Assembly: GCF_029688845.1 (NCBI RefSeq)
Contig: NZ_JARUKW010000001.1
Coordinates: 248,001 to 312,000, forward strand
Source of the DNA: Natronococcus sp. A-GB1
Lineage (GTDB): Archaea; Halobacteriota; Halobacteria; Halobacteriales; Natrialbaceae
DNA length: 64,000 nucleotides
Direction of reading: 5' to 3'
The notes under the pieces were generated by a model. It had not been told where the DNA came from and ran no database searches. It saw only the letters and a program-made list of their open reading frames with translations. A program made the position numbers and the translations under genes. This document shows positions 34,463 to 43,163 of the stretch, one piece after another (the first letter of the stretch is position 1; each line of letters starts with the position of its first letter).

Positions 34463-37400
34463 ATGACGACGACGCCACCCTCCCGGTCGGATCCGGCCGA
34501 CGATCCCAGAGCCGACTACGACTACCGGAGTGACGACGTCGATCGGCCGGCGCTGGTCGAGGACATCGGCGGGCTGATCGACGGCGACGTGCGCGCGGAC
34601 TCGTACTCGCGAGAGCTGTACGCAACCGACGCGAGCATCTACGAGGTGACGCCCGTCGCGGTCGTCTTCCCGCGCTCGGCCGACGATGTCTCCGCGACCG
34701 TCGAGTACTGTGCCGAACGGGGGATCCCGGTACTGCCGCGGGGCGGCGGAACGAGCCTCGCCGGCCAGACGGTCAACGAGGCGGTCGTACTCGACTTTAC
34801 GCTGTCCATGGACGGCGTCGTCGACGTCGACCCCGACGCCCGTCGGGCGACCGCCCAGCCCGGAATCTACCTCGAGACGCTCAACGAGACCCTCGAGCCC
34901 CACGGGCTGAAGTTCGCCCCCGACCCGGCCTGGGGGGACAAGAGCGCCCTCGGGGGCGCGATCGGCAACAACTCGACGGGCGCCCACTCGCTGCAGTACG
35001 GCAAGACCGACGCCTACGTCGAGGAAGTAGAGGTCGTCCTCGCCGACGGCAGCCGCACGCGGTTCGGCGAGGTCGCCGTAGAGGAGCTGCCCGAGCTCGC
35101 CGACGGCGACGATCTCGAGTCAGCGATCTACGCCGAGGTGGCTCGCGTTCTCGAGGAGCGAGGCGACCTGATCGAGGAAGCGTACCCCGACCTCAAGCGC
35201 AACGTCTCCGGCTATAACCTGGACTGGTTGGTCGAGGACGCCCGCGGAGCCGAGCGCGGGGTGGGGGAGCCCGACTCCGAGGGCGGAACGATCAACCTCG
35301 CGAAGCTCCTCTGTGGCAGCGAGGGAACCCTCGCGATCGTCACCGAGGCGACCGTCTCGCTCGAGCCGATCCCCGCCGAGAAGAGCATGACGCTGCTCGC
35401 CTACGACACTGTCCTCGACGCGATGGACGACGTGGCGGCGATCGTCGACCACGACGCGGCCGCGGTCGAGGTCATCGACGACGTGCTGATCGACCTCGCA
35501 CGGGGGACAGCCGAGTTCGCGCCCGTCACGGAGATGCTGCCGGAGGGAACGGGAGCGGTCCTCATTGTCGAGTTCTACGCCGAGGACGCCGCCGACGGAA
35601 AGCGACGAGTCGCGAACCTGCTGGCCGACCGCTGTCCGTCGGTCGATCCCGTCGGCGAGGTCGACCCCCCCGAGGAACGTATCGTCACCGACGAGGCGGT
35701 CCACGCGTTCGACGCGATCGAGGCCCACGACGCCGAGAGCCGAAGCCAGATCTGGAAGCTGCGAAAGTCCGGGCTCCCGATCCTGCTCTCGCGGACGACC
35801 GACGAGAAGCACATTGCCTTCCTTGAGGACACCGCCATCCCGCCCGAGAACCTCCCGGCGTTCGTCGCGGACTTCCAGGCGGTGCTGGAGGATCACGACA
35901 CCTACGCCAGCTTCTACGCCCACGCGGGACCCGGCGTTTTGCATATCCGACCCCTGATCGACACGAAGACCGAGGCGGGCCTCGAGGAGATGGGATCGAT
36001 CGCCGATGCCGTCACCGATCTGGTCGTCGAGTACGACGGCTCGGTCTCGGGCGAGCACGGCGACGGCCGCGCGCGCACCCAGTGGAACCGCAAGCTGTAC
36101 GGTGAGGAGCTCTGGGAGACCTTCCAGGAGCTGAAGACGGCGTTCGACCCCGACTGGCTGCTCAATCCCGGCCAGGTCGTCTTCCGCGACGACGATCCCA
36201 CCGAGGTGACCGAGCACCACCGCTTCGGCCCCGACTACGAGTTCGAACCCGGCTTCGAGCCCACCCTCGAGTGGGACAACGACAACGGCTTTCAGGGGAT
36301 GGTCGAGCTCTGTCACGGCTGTGGCGGCTGTCGGGGCGAGCAGTCGACGACGGGCGGCGTGATGTGTCCGACGTTCCGGGCGAGCGAGGAGGAGATTACG
36401 AGCACCCGCGGGCGGGCGAACGCGCTCCGGCAGGCGATGAGCGGTGACCTCGAGCCCGGCGAGGCCTTTTCCGACGAGTTCGTCGAGGAGGTGATGGACC
36501 TCTGTATCGGCTGCAAGGGCTGTGCGATCGACTGTCCGAGCGAGGTCGACATGGCGAAGCTCAAAGCCGAGGTCACCCACGAGTACCACGAACGAAACGG
36601 CTCGTCGCTGCGGGATCGGCTCTTTGCGAACGTTTCGACCCTCTCGAAGTGGGGGTCGAAGTTCCCGCTGCTCTCGAGCGCTGCCCCGAAGCTCCCCGGC
36701 GCCCGCAAGCTGCTCGAGGCGACCGTCGGGATCGACTCGAGCCGACCGCTGCCGTCGTTCCAACCGATGACGTTTCGGGACTGGTTCGAGGAGCGAGGTG
36801 GCTCGCGCGTTCCCGAGCGCGGCGCCGATCGGAAGGCGATCGTCTACCCCGACACCTACACCAACTACAGCCACCCCGAGGCGGGGAAGGCTGCCGTGCG
36901 CGTCCTCGAGGCCGCGGGCGTCCCCGTCAGGGTGCCCGACGACCTGGACGACACGGGCCGACCCGCGTTCTCGAAGGGCTTTCTCGAGCAGGCCGGCGAG
37001 ACCGCCCGCGAGAACGTCCGGGCGCTCGCCCCGCTGGTCGAGGAGGGGTGGGACGTGGTCGTGATCGAACCCTCCGATGCGGTGATGCTCCAGTCGGACT
37101 ACCTCGACCTGCTCTCCGACGAGGAGGCTCAAACCCTGGCGGAGGCGGGCTACGGAATCTGCGAGTACCTCGATACGTTTCGGCTCGACGAACGGCTCGC
37201 GTTCGACGCGCCTGAGGAGTCGCTGACCTACCACGGCCACTGCCACCAGAAGGCGACGGCCAAGGACCACCACGCCGTCGGCGTCCTCCGGCGGGCGGGG
37301 TACGCCGTCGACCCCCTCGACTCGGGCTGTTGCGGGATGGCTGGCAGTTTCGGGTACGAGGCCGAACACGGCTCGATGAGCGACGCGATCGCCTCGATCC

Positions 37401-37540
37401 TCTACGACCAGGTCGACTCGAGTCCCGGGGAGCGGGTTGTCGCCCCTGGCGCCTCGTGTCGGACCCAGCTGCAGAACCGCGACGGAGACACGGAGGAGCC
37501 CCCGACGCCGATCCAACTCGTCGACGCCGCGCTTCGGTAG
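34463..37540 (+). CDS. FAD/Fe-S/CCG fusion oxidoreductase (D-lactate dehydrogenase-like)
   Basis: The 1025-aa protein has an FAD-binding PCMH domain (about 50-270; PVLPRGGGTSLAGQTVN and ALGGAIGNNSTGAHSLQYGK). An FAD-linked oxidase C-terminal domain follows (to about 570; SVSGEHGDGRARTQWNRKLY). Next comes a 4Fe-4S pair (CHGCGGCRGEQ with a further CPTF, and CIGCKGCAIDCPSEVDM), then two CCG repeats (HGHCHQKA, CCGMAGSFGYEAEHG, SCRTQL). This is the layout of Dld/GlcD-GlpC fusions that oxidise D-lactate or a similar 2-hydroxy acid. It is divergent from the lut genes. Substrate preference and the membrane acceptor are inferences. Confidence 0.9.
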   Translation: MTTTPPSRSDPADDPRADYDYRSDDVDRPALVEDIGGLIDGDVRADSYSRELYATDASIYEVTPVAVVFPRSADDVSATVEYCAERGIPVLPRGGGTSLAGQTVNEAVVLDFTLSMDGVVDVDPDARRATAQPGIYLETLNETLEPHGLKFAPDPAWGDKSALGGAIGNNSTGAHSLQYGKTDAYVEEVEVVLADGSRTRFGEVAVEELPELADGDDLESAIYAEVARVLEERGDLIEEAYPDLKRNVSGYNLDWLVEDARGAERGVGEPDSEGGTINLAKLLCGSEGTLAIVTEATVSLEPIPAEKSMTLLAYDTVLDAMDDVAAIVDHDAAAVEVIDDVLIDLARGTAEFAPVTEMLPEGTGAVLIVEFYAEDAADGKRRVANLLADRCPSVDPVGEVDPPEERIVTDEAVHAFDAIEAHDAESRSQIWKLRKSGLPILLSRTTDEKHIAFLEDTAIPPENLPAFVADFQAVLEDHDTYASFYAHAGPGVLHIRPLIDTKTEAGLEEMGSIADAVTDLVVEYDGSVSGEHGDGRARTQWNRKLYGEELWETFQELKTAFDPDWLLNPGQVVFRDDDPTEVTEHHRFGPDYEFEPGFEPTLEWDNDNGFQGMVELCHGCGGCRGEQSTTGGVMCPTFRASEEEITSTRGRANALRQAMSGDLEPGEAFSDEFVEEVMDLCIGCKGCAIDCPSEVDMAKLKAEVTHEYHERNGSSLRDRLFANVSTLSKWGSKFPLLSSAAPKLPGARKLLEATVGIDSSRPLPSFQPMTFRDWFEERGGSRVPERGADRKAIVYPDTYTNYSHPEAGKAAVRVLEAAGVPVRVPDDLDDTGRPAFSKGFLEQAGETARENVRALAPLVEEGWDVVVIEPSDAVMLQSDYLDLLSDEEAQTLAEAGYGICEYLDTFRLDERLAFDAPEESLTYHGHCHQKATAKDHHAVGVLRRAGYAVDPLDSGCCGMAGSFGYEAEHGSMSDAIASILYDQVDSSPGERVVAPGASCRTQLQNRDGDTEEPPTPIQLVDAALR

Positions 37541-37601
37541 CTCCCGCTCGAAACCTTCCAGTCGAAATGCCCGGTAGCGAATCGCGCTACCCGGTTGTTG
37601 G

Positions 37602-38420
37602 TTAGCAGTCGTCTTCCGTGCGTACCGATTTGTCCGTCTCTTTTCCGGAGTCCTCTTCCTTCTTTTCGGATCGCTCCGCCGCTTCTTCCTCCGGGCAGTC
37701 GTCGTCTTCGGGTTCGGGTTCCTTCTTTTCTTCCTCCGGGCAGTCGTCGTCTTCGGGTTCTTCCTTCTCTTCTTCGGGGCAATCGTCCTCTTTTGGCTCC
37801 TCTTTTTCAGCTTCCTCCTCGGGACAGTCGTCTTCCTTCTGTTCGGCCGTCTCCTCTTCCTCGGCCTCGGGCTCCGGCTCGTCGGGCTCTTCCTCGACGT
37901 CTTCCTCGACGTCTTCGGGCTCTTCGTCTTCAGGATCCTCGTCTTCGGCTTCCTCGTCCTCCGTGTCGTCGACGGGATCGCCGGGCTCGGTTTCACCCGT
38001 CGAGGTATCGTAGACCGAGACTGCGTTGGACCGACTCGGCGTATACAGGGCGATCACGTTCGTGCCCTCGTTGTCGATCCGTCCCCCGTCGTAGTCGTAG
38101 GTGACGTCGGCGTCGGTGTCGTAGTACCCTGAGGTGACGCGAAGCTCTCCTCCCGCCGCGATCTCGGTTCCGCTCGGCAGCGAGTCGGACTGATCGTAGT
38201 CCGGATTATTGTACAGCCAGTCGACGATGTAGCCGGAAAGATCGACGGTCGACTCCCCCTCGTTGCGCAGGACGATAAGGTCCTGCTCGGGCGTCACCGA
38301 CTCGATGACGACCGGTACGTCGTGTCCGTCGGCGGCCGCCTGGGATCCGATCCCTGCGAGTCCGGCGACCGCGGCGCCCGTTCCCGCTAGCACTGCTCGA
38401 CGCGATCTGTTTCGTGTCAT
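37602..38420 (-). CDS. Tat-exported lamin-tail protein with DDCPEEE repeats
   Basis: The 272-aa protein has a twin-arginine signal (SRRAVLAGTGAAVAGLAGIG, residues 6-25). A lamin-tail (LTD) beta domain covers about residues 35-145 (EQDLIVLRNEGESTVDLSGY and the DGGRIDNEGTNVIALYTP strand). A strongly acidic C-terminal half follows. It contains four copies of DDCPEEE, with cysteines at 199, 214, 227 and 242, and ends EDDC with Cys272. The cysteines in an all-acidic context suggest metal binding or a covalent anchor, but neither is shown. A TATA-like box lies near 38450. Confidence 0.8.
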   Translation of the reverse strand: MTRNRSRRAVLAGTGAAVAGLAGIGSQAAADGHDVPVVIESVTPEQDLIVLRNEGESTVDLSGYIVDWLYNNPDYDQSDSLPSGTEIAAGGELRVTSGYYDTDADVTYDYDGGRIDNEGTNVIALYTPSRSNAVSVYDTSTGETEPGDPVDDTEDEEAEDEDPEDEEPEDVEEDVEEEPDEPEPEAEEEETAEQKEDDCPEEEAEKEEPKEDDCPEEEKEEPEDDDCPEEEKKEPEPEDDDCPEEEAAERSEKKEEDSGKETDKSVRTEDDC

Positions 38421-38517
38421 ACGACGCGAGATACGTTACCAAGACAGTGTAAAATAATCTATGGATACAACCGATCGATATATTCTGTGAACCATATACG
38501 TTCAATCCGAATATTAC

Positions 38518-38589
38518 ATGTCAGAAACATCGAAAGAGGATCCCATCGACGGACGGAGTGTGATTCGGAGCGACGAATCAAGCGAGTAG
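38518..38589 (+). CDS. Possible 23-aa peptide
   Basis: A short hydrophilic frame (MSETSKEDPIDGRSVIRSDE and three more residues) lies between the exported repeat protein and UspA, in the same direction as the latter. It has a haloarchaeal-looking composition and no other support. Confidence 0.2.
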   Translation: MSETSKEDPIDGRSVIRSDESSE

Positions 38590-38646
38590 TCGACCGATCA
38601 GCACTCGAGGAGTCGGTTTATGGCGCTGCCTGTCGTAGGACCCGCC

Positions 38647-39081
38647 ATGGTCTCCACCGTACTCGTCCCGATCGACGACTCGGAGCGCTCGAACGAGGCC
38701 CTCGAGTACGCCCTCGAGGTCCACCCCGACGCGACGATCACGGCACTCCACGTCGTCGATCCGCGGAAGTTCTACTCCGGGACCGGTATCGAGGGCAGCA
38801 TCACGACCAACTACGAGCAGATCCAGGAGAACTACGAGCAGCAGGCCCGGGCGCTGCTCGCGGAAGTCGAGGAAACGGCCGCCGAACGCGGCGCCGAGAT
38901 CGAGACGGAGTGGGTCACCGGTGCGGTCGCCCGATCGATCGTCGACTACGCGACCGACCACGACATCGACGGGATCGTCATGGGAAGCCACGGTCGCTCG
39001 GGCGCGAGTCGCATCCTGCTGGGCAGCGTCGCCGAGACAGTCACTCGCCGCTCACCGGTCCCGGTTACGATCGTCCGCTGA
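38647..39081 (+). CDS. Universal stress protein, UspA family
   Basis: The 144-aa Usp protein starts MVSTVLVPIDDSERSNEALE and carries VMGSHGRSGASRILLGSVAE and SPVPVTIVR at the C-terminus. The ATP-binding glycine motif is intact. A nine-codon-longer start exists, but the ATG at 38647 fits the family, and TTTATG lies about 30 nt before it. It is a paralogue of the gene at 0.7 kb. Confidence 0.93.
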   Translation: MVSTVLVPIDDSERSNEALEYALEVHPDATITALHVVDPRKFYSGTGIEGSITTNYEQIQENYEQQARALLAEVEETAAERGAEIETEWVTGAVARSIVDYATDHDIDGIVMGSHGRSGASRILLGSVAETVTRRSPVPVTIVR

Positions 39082-39240
39082 GACGGCTCCCGGTGTCGGC
39101 ACTCGGATCGGCCACGAACCGCAAGACGCCTCGAGAGCGAGGCCCGGACCGAACCCAGCCACGTCGCTCGGCGTCGGAGACGGCCCCGAAAAAGCGCCGG
39201 AAGCGCGAATCTTTTGCGCCCGCTTCGGTAACGACGATCC

Positions 39241-40308
39241 ATGACGAACAACTCCGAGACGTTCGGCGAGTGGCCGCTCAAGCGGCTGCTGACCGAGGTC
39301 GTCGGCTCCGGACCCAAATCGGCCGACGACATGACCCGCGAACAGGCCCGCGAGGCGTTCCAGCGCCTTCTCGCTAGCGAGCCCGAGGAGACGACGCTCG
39401 GCGCGTTCTGGCTGGCGAACCGCTGGAAGCGAAACACGCCCGAGGAGCTGGCGGCCTACACCGACGTCATGCGCGAGGAGTCGGTCGTCACCGCTGCCCC
39501 CGACTGCGACCCCGTCGACTGCGGCGCGAACTACGACGGCAAGCACACCTCCGCGCTGCTCGGCGTCGGTGCCGGCGTCGTTGCCGCGGCCGCCGGCACT
39601 CCGGTCGTCGTCCACTCCGGCGACGGCGTTCCGACCCAGAAGGAGACCGCCTACAAGCACGTGCTGGACAAACTGGGAGTTCGGACCGAACTCGAGCCCG
39701 ACGAAAGCGCCGACATGGTCGACGAGACCGGCTTCGGCTTCTACTACCAGCCCGCGTTCAATCCGGGAATCGACGGCCTGTTCGAGCGACGCGACGAGAT
39801 GGGCGTTCGGACGTTCGTCAACACGATCGAGACAGTCGCCAACCCCGCCGAGGCTGACGTCCACCTCGGCTCCTTCTACCACCTCGCGTTCGCGAAGAAG
39901 CTGACCGACTTGCTCAGAGAAAGCGAGGAACTCGACTACTCGAGAGCCATCTTTTTCCAGGGGATGGAGGGGTACGACGACATTCGGCCGGGGTACACGA
40001 AGGTCGCCGAGTGGAACGCGGGGGAGGACCTGACCGACTACGAGATCGAGACCGCCGAGTACGGCATGGAAATGGAGAGCGAAGACCTCGCGGTCGACGA
40101 CGTCGCCGCCGCCTCGGCGACGATCACCGAGGACGTTCTCGCGGGCGAGCGCGAGGATCAGTTCGCCGACGCCATCGCGCTCAACGGCGCGTTCCGGATG
40201 TACGCCCGCCAGGACGTCGACTCGCTCGAGGAAGGCCTCGAGCGGGCTCGCGACGTGATCGCCGACGGCAGCGCGCAGGTGGTCCTCGAGGAACTACGCG
40301 AGTTCTGA
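39241..40308 (+). CDS. Anthranilate phosphoribosyltransferase-like protein (TrpD2 group)
   Basis: The 355-aa protein has the TrpD-type fold: an all-helical N-terminus (PLKRLLTEVVGSGPKSADDM), then CGANYDGKHTSALLGVGAGV and PVVVHSGDGVPTQKETAYKH. The usual GTGGD signature of biosynthetic TrpD is replaced by CGANYDGK, which places it with the TrpD2/YbiB-type group, whose bacterial members bind nucleic acid rather than make tryptophan. No trp genes adjoin it. Its actual role is therefore uncertain. Confidence 0.82.
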   Translation: MTNNSETFGEWPLKRLLTEVVGSGPKSADDMTREQAREAFQRLLASEPEETTLGAFWLANRWKRNTPEELAAYTDVMREESVVTAAPDCDPVDCGANYDGKHTSALLGVGAGVVAAAAGTPVVVHSGDGVPTQKETAYKHVLDKLGVRTELEPDESADMVDETGFGFYYQPAFNPGIDGLFERRDEMGVRTFVNTIETVANPAEADVHLGSFYHLAFAKKLTDLLRESEELDYSRAIFFQGMEGYDDIRPGYTKVAEWNAGEDLTDYEIETAEYGMEMESEDLAVDDVAAASATITEDVLAGEREDQFADAIALNGAFRMYARQDVDSLEEGLERARDVIADGSAQVVLEELREF

Positions 40309-40460
40309 GCCGAGAGGTTTCCTTCCGACTCGCACGAGGAGCCGCCACGGTCGAGCCCGCTGTCGGTCGGAACGTGGCGATCGGACCTCGCCGACGATCG
40401 TCCCGCCCACTCCGGCGACCTGACAGCCAGATATATCAACTATCGTGTATTGGTTGGCGT

Positions 40461-40871
40461 ATGGCTCCGAACGATCCGCCGCCGTCGGTCGAGAACTCGA
40501 CGCCGCCCCCGGTCGACGAACAGGATCCCGGACGCGGCACGAGTACCGCGCTCAACGCCGTCCTCGGCGGCGTCGTCGGGATCGTCCTTTCGTTCGTTCC
40601 GCTGTCGCCGGTGCTCGGGGGCGCCGTCGCGGGCTACCTCGAGGGCGGCGACACCGACGATGGACTGAGGGTCGGCGCGCTCGCCGGACTGGTCGTGCTG
40701 CTCCCGCTGAGCGTCATCGGGTTCTTCCTGCTTTTTCTCCTCGGATTCGGCGCAAACTCGGCGGTGCTGGGCCTGCTGGGACTGGTCGCGCTCCTCTTCG
40801 TGACGATATACACCGTTGGTTTGAGCGCCCTCGGTGGCGTTATCGGCGTCTACGCCGAAAGCGAGTTCTAG
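40461..40871 (+). CDS. DUF5518-type membrane protein
   Basis: The 136-aa protein starts MAPNDPPPSVENSTPPPVDE, a proline-rich cytoplasmic segment. About four hydrophobic helices follow, beginning ALNAVLGGVVGIVLSFVPLS and including SVIGFFLLFLLGFGANSAVL. The motif GGAVAGYLEGGDTDDGLRVG between the first two helices is typical of the haloarchaeal DUF5518 family. No biochemical role is known. Longer upstream readings of the frame run inside the TrpD-like gene and are not used. Confidence 0.8.
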   Translation: MAPNDPPPSVENSTPPPVDEQDPGRGTSTALNAVLGGVVGIVLSFVPLSPVLGGAVAGYLEGGDTDDGLRVGALAGLVVLLPLSVIGFFLLFLLGFGANSAVLGLLGLVALLFVTIYTVGLSALGGVIGVYAESEF

Positions 40872-40958
40872 CGATCGGCTCGAGCGGGATTACCAGTGTT
40901 TTGAATCTGTGCCAATATCCCGAACGAAGTTTGAGAATCGGTCGAAACCACGAACGAA

Positions 40959-40966
40959 TTTATATA
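40959..40966 (+). promoter_or_regulatory. TATA box of the SDR gene
   Basis: TTTATATA lies 23-30 nt before the ATG at 40989, the expected distance for a leaderless mRNA. Confidence 0.5.
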
Positions 40967-40988
40967 GTAGCCGTCCGAGCATCGTGGT

Positions 40989-41750
40989 ATGCGACTCGAG
41001 AACGAGACGGCCCTCATCACGGGAGCAGCGTCGGGGATCGGACGCGCGACGGCCGAACGCTTCGCAGACGAGGGCGCACGCGTCATCGTCACTGATATCG
41101 ACAGCGACGGCGGGGAAGCCGTTGCGGCCGAACTCGCCGACGGCGACACCGAAGCGGAGTTCTACGAACTCGACGTCACCGACAGCGAGGGGTTTCACGC
41201 GGTCGTCGACACGGTCGCCGAGGAGTACGGGCTCGATATCGTCGTCAACAACGCGGGGACGGGCCACCCCTCCTCGCGGCTCGAGGAGACCGACGACTCG
41301 ATCCGGGACTTCGTCATCGACGTCAACATCAAGGGCGTCTGGAACGGCTGTCACGCCGCTCTGCCGCACATGAAAGAGCAGGGTGAGGGGTCGATCGTCA
41401 ACGTCGGCTCGCTGGCGAGCATCCTCGGGTTGCCCAAGCAGGCCGCCTACTCGCTGAGCAAGGGCGCCGTGCTCAACCTCACGCGGGCGATCGCCGCCGA
41501 GGCGGGTCCCTACGGGGTCCGGGCGAACACCGTCTGTCCGGGCTTTACCGATACGACACTGCTCGAGCAGTATCTGGCGATGCGGGACGACCCCGACGCG
41601 GCCCGCGAGGCGATGGCCGAAGAGTACCCGCTCAAGCGGCTCGGCGAAGCCGGGGAGATCGCCGACGCGATCCTGTTTCTCGCGAGCGACGAGGCCTCGT
41701 TCGTCAGCGGTCACGGGCTGGTCGTCGACGGCGGCTTTTCGACCTGCTGA
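40989..41750 (+). CDS. SDR family oxidoreductase (FabG/glucose-dehydrogenase-like)
   Basis: The 253-aa classical short-chain dehydrogenase has the cofactor motif LITGAASGIGRATAERFADE, the NNAG signature in LDIVVNNAGTGHPSSR, the catalytic Ser in IVNVGSLASILG and YxxxK in QAAYSLSKGAVLN. It uses NAD(P)H on a hydroxy/keto substrate. The sequence is close to 3-oxoacyl-ACP reductase or glucose 1-dehydrogenase members, and the substrate cannot be decided from sequence. Confidence 0.9.
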   Translation: MRLENETALITGAASGIGRATAERFADEGARVIVTDIDSDGGEAVAAELADGDTEAEFYELDVTDSEGFHAVVDTVAEEYGLDIVVNNAGTGHPSSRLEETDDSIRDFVIDVNIKGVWNGCHAALPHMKEQGEGSIVNVGSLASILGLPKQAAYSLSKGAVLNLTRAIAAEAGPYGVRANTVCPGFTDTTLLEQYLAMRDDPDAAREAMAEEYPLKRLGEAGEIADAILFLASDEASFVSGHGLVVDGGFSTC

Positions 41751-41791
41751 AGTTCGTTCGGGTCGCCTCCGACGGCGAGTCCGACTCCCGA

Positions 41792-42169
41792 TCAGACAGG
41801 ACCGAGGTTCGCCAGGACGAGCGCGCACTGCACGCCCAGCAGCGCTCCCAGCGTCAGGAGCACGCAGGCGTCGTAGGTCGTCCGAACCGCCTCGAACTCG
41901 TTCGATCGCTCGAGAACCGTCCGGAGCCAGCGACTACCGGCGTAGAGCGCCACGATGACCAGCGGGAACGCGACCAGAACGAGCGCGGCCGGAGCGTACT
42001 CGGGTCCGTAGTGGACCCCGTAGGCCCAGCGAACGCGCAGGTGTTCGGGACCGACGGTGTACGCGACGGCGCTTGCGGCGACGCTGAGCAGAACGATCGT
42101 CATCCCGCCGGCGGTCAGCGGATCGATACGGTTCGGAACGCGCCCGAGTGGTGACGAGGTCGTCGTCAT
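41792..42169 (-). CDS. Small three-helix membrane protein
   Basis: The 125-aa protein has three hydrophobic stretches: PLTAGGMTIVLLSVAASAVA, PAALVLVAFPLVIVALYAGS and CVLLTLGALLGVQCALVLAN. A charged loop with RWLRTVLERSNEF lies between the second and third. It is conserved-looking but not assigned to a family. It is divergent from the zinc-ribbon regulator at 42303. Confidence 0.6.
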   Translation of the reverse strand: MTTTSSPLGRVPNRIDPLTAGGMTIVLLSVAASAVAYTVGPEHLRVRWAYGVHYGPEYAPAALVLVAFPLVIVALYAGSRWLRTVLERSNEFEAVRTTYDACVLLTLGALLGVQCALVLANLGPV

Positions 42170-42302
42170 TCCGAACTACAGTTCGCGTTGCTGGCACTTG
42201 TATCGATCCAGCAACGCGATACAGTTCGCGATCCGACCGGTTCGGTCGACGGATCGACGACGCGCCGAAACCCTTGTACGATGAGTTGTCATACCATCGC
42301 AT

Positions 42303-43160
42303 ATGGTCGATGCGGACGGATCCGACCCGCAGCGTGGGTTCGACCTGCTCAGCGACGAAACGCGCGTCGAGATCCTTCGAGCGCTCGCGGACAGACTCCG
42401 AGAACGTCCCGAGAACCCGACGATCGGGTTCGCCGATCTCCGCCGACGGGTCGGGGTTCGCGACTCCGGGAATTTCAACTACCATCTGCAGCAACTCGAG
42501 GGACGGTTCGTCAGGGGGACGCCGGAGGGGTACCGGATCGCCCCCGCGGGGCTGCTCGTCGTGACCGCGCTGATCACCGGCGTCTACGGCGAGGGGACGC
42601 GGCTCGGCCCGACCGACCTCGAAGATAGCTGCCCCGGCTGTGACGAACCGTTCACGGCGACCTACGAGGACGGCCTTCTCGTCGTCGCCTGTCCGAACGA
42701 CCACGTGTTTCGGAACGCGCTGCCGCCCGGCGCGATCGAGGACCGCACGCTGTCGGAACTCGTCGACCTGCTGGCGCTCAAGTCCAGGCGAGACCTCGCG
42801 TTCGCGGTCGAACGGGTCTGCCCGTACTGCTACGCCCGGCTCGAGTGGTCGGCGACGGTCGACCCGGACGCCGAACTCCCGTCGATCGACACGGGGTGTT
42901 CGCGCTGTGGCGTTCGCGTCGAGATCCCCGTCATCGTGAGCCTGCTGCGTCACCCGACCGTCGCGGCCTTTTATTACGACCACGGGATCGACGTCCGGAA
43001 GCGGCCCCTGTGGACGCCCGAGTTCTTCACCGCCGTCGACGTCTCGACTGTGGCCGACTCCGATCGGCTCCGCGTCGAGATCGAGCTCGAGGGGGACAGA
43101 CTCGAGGCGACCCTCGACGAGTCACTGTCCGTCCTCGAGGTCACGACGCACGGGACGTGA
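42303..43160 (+). CDS. ArsR-type winged-helix protein with zinc-binding domain
   Basis: The 285-aa protein has an N-terminal winged helix: LLSDETRVEILRALADRLRE and RRRVGVRDSGNFNYHLQQLE. A zinc-ribbon region follows with CPGC paired with CPNDH, then CPYCYARLEW and CSRCGVRVEI. The C-terminal 70 residues are a beta-rich domain. The haloarchaeal family is common and its members are presumed DNA-binding regulators. The target is not known, but the divergent membrane-protein gene is a candidate. Confidence 0.82.
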   Translation: MVDADGSDPQRGFDLLSDETRVEILRALADRLRERPENPTIGFADLRRRVGVRDSGNFNYHLQQLEGRFVRGTPEGYRIAPAGLLVVTALITGVYGEGTRLGPTDLEDSCPGCDEPFTATYEDGLLVVACPNDHVFRNALPPGAIEDRTLSELVDLLALKSRRDLAFAVERVCPYCYARLEWSATVDPDAELPSIDTGCSRCGVRVEIPVIVSLLRHPTVAAFYYDHGIDVRKRPLWTPEFFTAVDVSTVADSDRLRVEIELEGDRLEATLDESLSVLEVTTHGT

Positions 43161-43163
43161 CGC

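Noticed and set aside
35120-37996. A 958-codon minus-strand frame opposite the FAD/Fe-S/CCG dehydrogenase
   Set aside because: It runs antisense through a gene with intact FAD, Fe-S and CCG motifs. Its composition (low-complexity Lys/Pro/Thr and Arg-Arg) is that of an antisense shadow in high-GC DNA.
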